From the NCBI GenBank assembly GCA_934467435.1, contig CAKSLR010000059.1:1-8402 (forward strand): a stretch of 8,402 bases of DNA, read 5' to 3'. The notes under the pieces are model-generated. The model was not told the DNA's origin and did no database searches. It saw nothing but the letters and a program-made list of their open reading frames with translations. Made by a program: the position numbers and the translations under genes. Position 1 is the stretch's first letter; each line of letters opens with the position of its first letter. This stretch comes from an uncultured Eubacteriales bacterium (GTDB taxonomy: Bacteria; Bacillota; Clostridia; Oscillospirales; CAG-272). Shown in pieces: positions 1 to 4,852 of this stretch.

Positions 1-38
<38 letters not shown>

Positions 39-46
39 ATTTGTAA

Positions 47-123
47 TGGCGACTCGGATGGGGCTCGAACCCACGACCTCCGCCGTGACAGGGCGGCGCT
101 CTAACCAACTGAGCTACCAAGCC
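47..123 (-). tRNA. tRNA-Asp (GTC)
   Basis: This is a complete minus-strand tRNA of 77 bases, including an encoded CCA (window 49-47). The acceptor strands GGCTTGG and CCGAGTC pair over 7 bases with two G-U pairs. The D arm is standard, the anticodon GTC lies at window 89-87, the T loop is TTCGAGC, and the discriminator base is G, as expected for tRNA-Asp. It sits 41 bases downstream of tRNA-Val and 8 bases upstream of tRNA-Phe. Confidence 0.97.
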
Positions 124-135
124 ATTCATTACAAT

Positions 136-164
136 GTGCCATAAGCACGTCACCCTATGGTGAC
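136..164 (-). other. two small hairpins in the tRNA-Val/tRNA-Asp spacer
   Basis: The 41-base spacer between tRNA-Val and tRNA-Asp contains two inverted repeats. GTCACC (149-154) and GGTGAC (159-164) form a perfect 6-bp stem with a 4-base loop, directly after the CCA of tRNA-Val. GTGC (136-139) and GCAC (145-148) form a second, weaker stem. There is no T tract, so this is not a terminator. A role in processing the tRNA precursor is inference. Confidence 0.5.
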
Positions 165-240
165 TGGTGGAAACAATAGGGCTCGAACCTATGACCCTCT
201 GCTTGTAAGGCAGATGCTCTCCCAACTGAGCTATGCTTCC
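165..240 (-). tRNA. tRNA-Val (TAC)
   Basis: This is a complete minus-strand tRNA of 76 bases with encoded CCA (window 167-165). The acceptor strands GGAAGCA and TGTTTCC pair over 7 bases with one G-U pair, the discriminator base is A, the anticodon TAC is at window 207-205 in the loop CTTACAA, and the T loop is TTCGAGC. It is the first gene of the cluster and lies just after the consensus promoter at 285-313. Confidence 0.97.
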
Positions 241-284
241 GTCTCCGGGAACAAAACCAACCGGGCTGCCCCGCAACGGTTGTT

Positions 285-313
285 ATTATAGCATGGCCGG
301 GACGGTTTGTCAA
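285..313 (-). promoter_or_regulatory. consensus sigma-A promoter of the tRNA operon
   Basis: On the minus strand there is a -35 box TTGACA (window 313-308), a spacer of exactly 17 bp (307-291) and a -10 box TATAAT (290-285). Both boxes match the consensus completely. Transcription would start near position 278, giving a leader of about 38 bases before tRNA-Val at 240. A full-consensus promoter fits the strong, growth-linked expression expected of stable RNA genes. Confidence 0.93.
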
Positions 314-353
314 CCCCTTTTTTCAAAAAAAACCCGAAAATTTTATCGCGTGC

Positions 354-410
354 AAAAAAAGCACTCCCCGCCCAGCCGGAAGGGGGCACGGCAGGCAGAG
401 AGGGGAGCGC
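354..410 (-). terminator. minus-strand intrinsic terminator upstream of the tRNA promoter
   Basis: On the minus strand GCGCTCCCC (window 410-402) pairs with GGGGAGTGC (369-361) to form a 9-bp stem containing one G-U pair. The roughly 32-base loop region can form a smaller hairpin (370-373 with 384-387). Seven T residues follow (360-354). It would stop leftward transcription before it enters the tRNA promoter at 313-285. No minus-strand gene feeding into it could be identified, and the large loop lowers confidence. Confidence 0.6.
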
Positions 411-646
411 CGAAACGAACGGCGGCGAAAAGGCGGAGCGGGCGGCGTGACAAACGGTGAATAAACGGTGAGACACGTGGCAGGGCGGGCGCAGCGGGGT
501 GGCAGGCAGCCGGGGAAAGACAAGCGGCGAGGCAGGGGCGGCGGATGGGGGAAGAGGAAAAAGCCGCCGCCGATTTGCCGCCGCCCTGCATATTTGCCCC
601 GCCGTCTGCCCAAAATAGAAAAAACATGAAAAAAGGGGTATGCCGC
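411..646. other. non-coding GC-rich, purine-rich spacer
   Basis: No convincing gene lies here. The plus strand is strongly biased to G and A, with many GGCGG and GGGG runs. Reading frames open across it on both strands give low-complexity Arg/Pro/Ala-rich or Gly-rich products and lack ribosome binding sites. It contains two exact copies of AAACGGTGA (452-460 and 463-471), and its end carries the ribosome binding site (635-638) of the small gene starting at 647. I could not find a convincing promoter for that gene. Confidence 0.6.
452..471. repeat. AAACGGTGA direct repeat, 11-bp period
   Basis: AAACGGTGA occurs at 452-460 and again at 463-471, so the copies are offset by 11 bp, about one turn of the helix. 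A shorter GTGA at 447-450 continues the same phase. Two in-phase copies can mark a binding site for a dimeric regulator, but with only two copies in a purine-rich region, chance is a fair alternative. Confidence 0.4.
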
Positions 647-919
647 ATGAAACTGAAGGGGTGTCAGAGAAAGATCATTTGTATGCGCAGCGCCGACAGC
701 CACCTGTTTGACGAGGCGTTTTTTGTGCTGCGCGACGACGCGAAAGAAACGGGAGAGGGGGACATGCTGGCAGAGGCGAACCGGATTCTGGACGAAAACC
801 TGCTGCGCACGGTGCGGCGCCGGGCGCCTGCCGCGCCGGGGCGGGGGGTCTGGCTGCTGATCGGCGCCGCCGGCGCCAGCCTCCTTTGGCTTGCCGTCCT
901 TCTTTTTGCCCTGCTCTGA
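647..919 (+). CDS. small protein of unknown function with C-terminal membrane anchor
   Basis: The product has 90 residues. Residues 1-66 are soluble and highly charged, with the stretch FDEAFFVLRDD (21-31) followed by an acidic helix-like segment GEGDMLAEANRILDEN (36-51) and an RRR patch (57-59). Residues 67-90 are one hydrophobic segment rich in Leu, Ala and Trp that runs to the last residue. This suggests a tail-anchored protein with its N-terminus in the cytoplasm. There is no signal peptide. ATG 647 is preferred over the in-frame ATG 626 because GGGG at 635-638 lies 8 bases upstream of it. A terminator begins 4 bases after the stop, so the gene seems to be monocistronic. I do not recognise a named family and give no function. 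A 90-codon gene in GC-rich DNA could in principle be spurious, but the ribosome binding site, membrane segment and terminator argue that it is real. Confidence 0.75.
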   Translation: MKLKGCQRKIICMRSADSHLFDEAFFVLRDDAKETGEGDMLAEANRILDENLLRTVRRRAPAAPGRGVWLLIGAAGASLLWLAVLLFALL

Positions 920-923
920 ACCG

Positions 924-964
924 TGCGGTGCCGCCCCCCCGGGCGGCCCCGCACCGCATTTTTT
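924..964 (+). terminator. intrinsic terminator of the small membrane-protein gene
   Basis: TGCGGTGC (924-931) pairs with GCACCGCA (951-958) in a perfect 8-bp stem. An inner CCGCCC/GGGCGG helix (931-936 with 941-946) extends it, with a C-rich bulge. Six T residues follow (959-964). It begins 4 bases after the stop codon at 919 and separates the small gene from the glycan operon, whose own promoter lies just downstream. Confidence 0.9.
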
Positions 965-977
965 GCGCCGCAAAAAA

Positions 978-989
978 ATTTGGGCAAAT
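978..989. promoter_or_regulatory. short palindrome just upstream of the operon -35 box
   Basis: ATTTG (978-982) and CAAAT (985-989) form a perfect inverted repeat with a 2-base centre (GG). It ends 3 bases before the -35 box. The position suits an operator or activator site, but half-sites of 5 bp are short and no regulator gene is in the window. Confidence 0.35.
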
Positions 990-992
990 CCC

Positions 993-1021
993 TTTACTTT
1001 TGCCGTCATATCCGATATAAT
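993..1021 (+). promoter_or_regulatory. sigma-A promoter of the glycan-degradation operon
   Basis: A perfect -10 box TATAAT (1016-1021) lies 17 bp downstream of a -35 box TTTACT (993-998), which matches TTGACA at 4 of 6 positions. The expected transcription start is near 1028, 50 bases before the ATG at 1078. The imperfect -35 box suits a promoter that is regulated or needs an activator, unlike the full-consensus tRNA promoter in the same window. Confidence 0.8.
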
Positions 1022-1022
1022 A

Positions 1023-1070
1023 GGGGCAAGTAGTCGCCCCCTGTTTTTTTGGGGGGTGAAGGAGAAGGAG
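1023..1070 (+). promoter_or_regulatory. operon leader with overlapping inverted repeats and double ribosome binding site
   Basis: GGGGC (1023-1027) can pair with GCCCC (1036-1040), and CCCCC (1037-1041) can also pair with the G run at 1051-1056 around a loop of seven T residues (1044-1050). The two pairings exclude each other. The predicted start near 1028 would leave the first repeat mostly untranscribed, so that repeat may act as a DNA operator, while the second could form in the mRNA just before the ribosome binding site. The site is doubled: AAGGAG at 1059-1064 and AAGGAG at 1065-1070, the latter 7 bases before ATG 1078. Confidence 0.5.
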
Positions 1071-1077
1071 AAATTCT

Positions 1078-3246
1078 ATGAGATCCCAGGATTACACCTT
1101 CCGCCGCGCCGTTCCCGTATGGGAATGCGGCAGCGAACGGGAGATGAACCGCCACCTTTGCTTTACCGTGCGCCTGACGCCCGACCTCGGCAGCCCCGTG
1201 CTCTCGCTTGCCGCGTCGGTCTCGTTTACCGTTTCGATCAACGGGCAGTTTATCGCGTACGGACCGGCGCGCTGCGCCCACGGATTTTACCGTGTGGATC
1301 AGATCGCCCTTTCCAAGTATCTGACGGGTACCGAAAACATACTCTCCATCCGCGTGGCGGGGTATTATGCCCGCGCGTTCTCGCAACTGCGGCAGCCCTC
1401 GTTCCTGTGTGCCGAGTTGTGTGACGGCGACCGCGTGGTGGCTTATACCGACCCGACGGGGGAAGGCGGGTTCCACGCTTACGCCGTGACGGAGCGTATC
1501 CGCCGGGTTCAGCGCTATTCCTACCAGCGCCCGTTTGTGGAGCATTACCGCCTTGCCCCCGGCGCCTTCGGGTATGAGCACGGGGAGGGCGGCGAGGAAG
1601 TGCCGCTGGAGGCGACCGAAGAAAAGCATTTTCTTGTCCGCACGCAGCCGTACGGCGACTATCCCGTGGTATTGCCGCGCGGGGAGATTGCGGAAGGGAC
1701 CGTTGCCTTCTCCGACAAAGACCACTACTACGCCGACCGTTCGATTGTCGGTGTTGCGCGGGGGGAGAACGACGGATTCCCGGAGGAAGAACTGGAGGTG
1801 CACTCTTACCGTGAGGTCGGGCGCATGGACTTCACCCGCACCGCCTCCTATTTCTGCCGCAGCACGCAATCCATCACCCTGGTGCCGAACTGCTATGCCG
1901 ATGTGGATATGGGCTGCAACTACACGGGGATTCTGAATTTTTCGGTGGAAACGCCGGGCGGGTGCGAGCTTTACCTGCTCTTTGACGAATTTTTCAGGGA
2001 GGACGGCTCGCTTAACCCCTTCCGCGGGCAGACCTGCAACGTGCTCTATTATAAATTGGAAGCAGGCAAATACGACCTTCACACCTGCGAACCCTATACC
2101 ATGCGGGCGGTGCGGATTGTGGTCTGCCACGGCAGCGCGACCGTGCGCGGGTTGAAAATGTTCAAGATCGGCTTCCCTTCCCGCCTCATTCGGGCGCGGC
2201 TGGCAAGCAACGACGAAAAACTGCAGAAAATCTACGACGCGGCGGTGGAGACCTTTGTCGCCAATGCATCGGATATTTACATGGACTGCCCCTCGCGCGA
2301 ACGGGCTGGCTGGCTGTGCGACAGTTTCTTCACCGCGCGGGTGGAAAAGACGCTGACCGGCGCCTCGAAAATCGAGGCGGCATTCCTTGAAAACTTCCTG
2401 CTGCCCGACTCGTTTGGCGGCATGGTGCCGGAGGGGATGCTGCCGATGTGCTACCCCGCCGATTTCTGGAGCCCGAACAGTTACATTCCGAACTGGGCAA
2501 TGTTCTTTGTGCTGGAGCTGGAAGAATACTACGCCCGCACAGGCGACCGCGAGATGGTAGACCGGGCGCAGGCGCGCATGATGGCGCTGCTTGCCTGGTT
2601 CCGCCGCTATGAAAACGACGACCATATGCTGGAGAAGCTGCCCGGCTGGATTTTTGTGGAATGGTCGCATGCCAATGACCTGGTGCAGGACGTGAACTTC
2701 CCCACCAACATGATGTACGCCGCGATGAAGGATGTACTGGCGCGCCTTTACAACCTCCCCGACCTGGCGGAGGAGGCGGAGGATTTGCGCCGCGGCATCT
2801 GCCGCCTTTCCTACAACGAGGAGGCGGGCTTCTTCTGCGACAATCTGCGGCGGGTGAACGGCGAACTGATTCCGAGCGGAGAATACACCGAAACCTGCCA
2901 GTACTATGCGTTCTTCTGCCGTGTGGCAACCCCGACCACCTACCCTGCGCTGTGGGTGCGGCTGCGGGATGAGTTCGGCGCTGACCGGGCGGAGAGCGGC
3001 GCTTACCCGCACGTTTCCCCCTCGAACGCCTTTATCGGCAATTACCTGCGCATGGAACTGCTTTGCCGGGAGGGCGAGCAGAAACACATGATCGGAGATC
3101 TTGTGGATTATTTCTCCGCCATGGCGGAAAAGACCGGCACGCTGTGGGAACACATGAGCCCGAGCGCCAGCTGCAACCACGGCTTTGCCTCCCACATTCT
3201 GGTGTGGCTGGACCGTGCCGGCTATCTGATGCACGACGAAACGTAA
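1078..3246 (+). CDS. GH78-type alpha-L-rhamnosidase-like glycoside hydrolase
   Basis: This 722-residue enzyme is predicted to hydrolyse terminal alpha-L-rhamnosyl residues with inversion. It has an N-terminal beta-sandwich of the kind found in GH78 enzymes (about 35-130, with SINGQFIAYGPAR), a second beta domain (about 250-370, with DMGCNYTG) and a C-terminal (alpha/alpha)6 barrel (about 385-715). The motif DCPSRERAGWLCD begins at Asp403. Its Asp403, Glu408 and Asp415 match in spacing the active-site Asp567, Glu572 and Asp579 reported for Bacillus RhaB (numbers from memory). Glu691 in TLWEH corresponds to the catalytic base, followed by the usual SCNHGFAS. The protein ends 31 residues later, so the C-terminal beta-sandwich common in GH78 is missing. 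No signal peptide is present, so a cytoplasmic location is likely. The start is supported by AAGGAG 7 bases upstream. It is the first gene of a three-gene operon. The family assignment is firm; the exact sugar specificity is not. Confidence 0.9.
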   Translation: MRSQDYTFRRAVPVWECGSEREMNRHLCFTVRLTPDLGSPVLSLAASVSFTVSINGQFIAYGPARCAHGFYRVDQIALSKYLTGTENILSIRVAGYYARAFSQLRQPSFLCAELCDGDRVVAYTDPTGEGGFHAYAVTERIRRVQRYSYQRPFVEHYRLAPGAFGYEHGEGGEEVPLEATEEKHFLVRTQPYGDYPVVLPRGEIAEGTVAFSDKDHYYADRSIVGVARGENDGFPEEELEVHSYREVGRMDFTRTASYFCRSTQSITLVPNCYADVDMGCNYTGILNFSVETPGGCELYLLFDEFFREDGSLNPFRGQTCNVLYYKLEAGKYDLHTCEPYTMRAVRIVVCHGSATVRGLKMFKIGFPSRLIRARLASNDEKLQKIYDAAVETFVANASDIYMDCPSRERAGWLCDSFFTARVEKTLTGASKIEAAFLENFLLPDSFGGMVPEGMLPMCYPADFWSPNSYIPNWAMFFVLELEEYYARTGDREMVDRAQARMMALLAWFRRYENDDHMLEKLPGWIFVEWSHANDLVQDVNFPTNMMYAAMKDVLARLYNLPDLAEEAEDLRRGICRLSYNEEAGFFCDNLRRVNGELIPSGEYTETCQYYAFFCRVATPTTYPALWVRLRDEFGADRAESGAYPHVSPSNAFIGNYLRMELLCREGEQKHMIGDLVDYFSAMAEKTGTLWEHMSPSASCNHGFASHILVWLDRAGYLMHDET

Positions 3247-3250
3247 CACG

Positions 3251-3286
3251 AAGTGCCGCGACCCCTTCCGGCGCCGCGGCACTTTT
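3251..3286 (+). other. intercistronic hairpin between the first two operon genes
   Basis: AAGTGCCGCG (3251-3260) and CGCGGCACTT (3275-3284) form a perfect 10-bp stem with a 14-base loop, beginning 4 bases after the stop codon at 3246. Only TT then C follows, so the T tract is poor. It could be a partial terminator that lowers expression of the next two genes, or an mRNA-stabilising structure protecting the first message. The ribosome binding site of the next gene lies 8 bases past it. Confidence 0.7.
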
Positions 3287-3307
3287 CTGACGGAAAGGAA
3301 CATGGCG

Positions 3308-4837
3308 ATGATTGAACCTGCGTTTTTGTTTACCGACCACGCGGTGCTGCAGGCAGAGATGCCTGTACCCGTTTGGGGAAAAACCGACCGCGCGACACTT
3401 TCGGTTGCCTTTGGCGGCTATACCGCCGATGCCGAGATTCGGGCGGACGGCAGTTTTCTTGCCACCCTGCCCCCGCTGCCCGCCGGCATGCGCGGCACCC
3501 TGACCTTTATGGGGGAAGGAGAGAGCCTTTCGTTTGGCGACGTGGTAAGCGGCGAGGTCTGGCTTGCCGGGGGGCAATCGAACATGGAGCACCCCACGCT
3601 GATGACCGAATACACCGCCCATGCGGTGGCGGAGGACGCGGATCTGCGTCTTTTCACCGTGCCACGGCGCACGTATCCGGGGGCGGACATTTTCGGCTGG
3701 CATTTTGAGCCGGTGGAATCGCTGGACCGCCCGTGGCAGATCTGCACGCGCAAAGAGGCGCTGCATTTTTCCGCCATCGGCTACTTTTTCGGGCGGAAAC
3801 TGCGCCGGGCGCTGGGGGTGCCGGTTGGCATCATCAGTTGCAACTGGGGTGCGACGCTGGTGGAAAACTGGACGCGGCGGGAGCAGCTGCTTGCCGACCC
3901 CCTGACGCGGATTTATGTGGACGAACAGGACGCGGCGGAAGCTGCAATCGATGAGGCGGCGTGGCACGCCGCCTACCGCGCGCACCTCGACGGACGCCGC
4001 TCGCTTGCCGATATCGACATGGAAAAAGAAGTGCGCGAAAACGGCGCGGCATACTGCCTGCGCCGTGACTTCCCCTCACTGCGCGGGGCAGCAGGGGAAC
4101 CCGGTCCGGGTCCTCTTTACTACCGCCGCCCGGGGCTGCTGCGGGAGACCATGCTTGCCCGCGTGACCCCCTACGCGCTGCGCGGGGTCATCTGGCACCA
4201 GGGCGAGAGCAACGGCAGGCGCGAGTGCGCCGAGTTTTCGGCAAAAGCGTGGTACCGGGCGCTCTTTTCCGCGATGGCGGCAGACTGGCGGGAAGCGTTC
4301 GGGCGCCCCGACCTGCCCTTTTACATGGTACAACTTGCCGCCTTTTCGCTTGGTGGCGAGAACGCCGCCGACACCTGGTTCGGCGTGCGGGAGGCACAGC
4401 GGGAGTTGGGGGAGGCAGGAAGCGGATTTTATACCGTGGTTTCCTACGATCTTGGCGAGTTTGACAACATTCACCCCGCCAAAAAACAGCCGATGGGCGA
4501 ACGCCTTGCCGCCGCAGCACTGGCAGAGACCTACCACAAAGACGAGCGCTGGCGCAGCCCCGTGCCGGGCGGTTGTGAGGAAAAAGACGGCGTGCTGCGC
4601 GTGACCTTCCGGGAAGCGCGTGGGCTGTTTGCCACGTCAGACGTGTTCGGCTTCTTCTTTACCCTCTCCGACGGGCGGCGCGTGGCGGCGGAGGCCGCCC
4701 TTGACGGCAACGCCGTGACCGCCCCCGTGCCGGAAGGGGCGGTTGCCTTCGGTTACGGCGACTGCAACTATACGCCAGCCGACGTTTATAACGAAGCGGG
4801 GCTGCCCCTCTTCCCTTTCCGTCTCTTACTGAAATGA
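3308..4837 (+). CDS. SGNH-family carbohydrate esterase, sialate O-acetylesterase-like
   Basis: This 509-residue predicted esterase would remove O-acetyl groups from sugars. An N-terminal beta-sandwich (about 1-80, FLFTDHAVLQ) precedes the SGNH hydrolase fold. The nucleophile is Ser91 in GGQSNM. The block WHQGESN (296-302) is characteristic of sialate O-acetylesterase-type proteins, and Asp386 and His389 in DNIHP complete the triad. The C-terminus (YNEAGLPLFPFR) is also typical. There is no signal peptide, so it probably acts in the cytoplasm. ATG 3308 is chosen over the in-frame ATG 3302 because AAGGA (3295-3299) is 8 bases from the former and only 2 from the latter. It lies between two glycosidase genes, 61 bases after the first and 15 before the next, which points to deacetylating the same glycan. 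The sialate name is a family label; nothing here shows sialic acid as substrate, and no sialic acid genes are present. Confidence 0.88.
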   Translation: MIEPAFLFTDHAVLQAEMPVPVWGKTDRATLSVAFGGYTADAEIRADGSFLATLPPLPAGMRGTLTFMGEGESLSFGDVVSGEVWLAGGQSNMEHPTLMTEYTAHAVAEDADLRLFTVPRRTYPGADIFGWHFEPVESLDRPWQICTRKEALHFSAIGYFFGRKLRRALGVPVGIISCNWGATLVENWTRREQLLADPLTRIYVDEQDAAEAAIDEAAWHAAYRAHLDGRRSLADIDMEKEVRENGAAYCLRRDFPSLRGAAGEPGPGPLYYRRPGLLRETMLARVTPYALRGVIWHQGESNGRRECAEFSAKAWYRALFSAMAADWREAFGRPDLPFYMVQLAAFSLGGENAADTWFGVREAQRELGEAGSGFYTVVSYDLGEFDNIHPAKKQPMGERLAAAALAETYHKDERWRSPVPGGCEEKDGVLRVTFREARGLFATSDVFGFFFTLSDGRRVAAEAALDGNAVTAPVPEGAVAFGYGDCNYTPADVYNEAGLPLFPFRLLLK

Positions 4838-4852
4838 TAAAGGAGAAACACC

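Noticed and set aside
370..399. Resemblance to the conserved tip of the signal recognition particle RNA (CCGGAAGG followed by GGCAGGCAGA) on the plus strand.
   Set aside because: The symmetric-loop bases expected around the GGAA tip are missing, no plus-strand T tract or promoter flanks it, and the same stretch is better explained as the loop region of a minus-strand terminator.
343..648. Minus-strand frames in the 230-650 spacer, including one of 101 codons.
   Set aside because: The products are low-complexity and rich in Pro, Arg, Ala and Cys. No ribosome binding site precedes them, and the end overlaps a terminator hairpin.
1006..3303. A 765-codon open frame on the minus strand, fully antisense to the rhamnosidase gene.
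   Set aside because: It is a by-product of GC-rich codon use in the plus-strand gene. Its product is rich in His, Arg, Val and Ala without domain features, while the plus strand encodes a clear GH78 protein with a ribosome binding site.
3302..3307. Upstream ATG at 3302 as start of the esterase.
   Set aside because: The AAGGA ribosome binding site ends only 2 bases before it, which is too close; ATG 3308 has a normal 8-base spacing and fits the family N-terminus.
3302..4837. Sialic acid catabolism as the role of the operon, suggested by the esterase family name.
   Set aside because: No sialidase, sialic acid lyase, kinase or epimerase is present. The neighbours are a rhamnosidase-like and an alpha-galactosidase-like enzyme, and this esterase family acts on various acetylated sugars.
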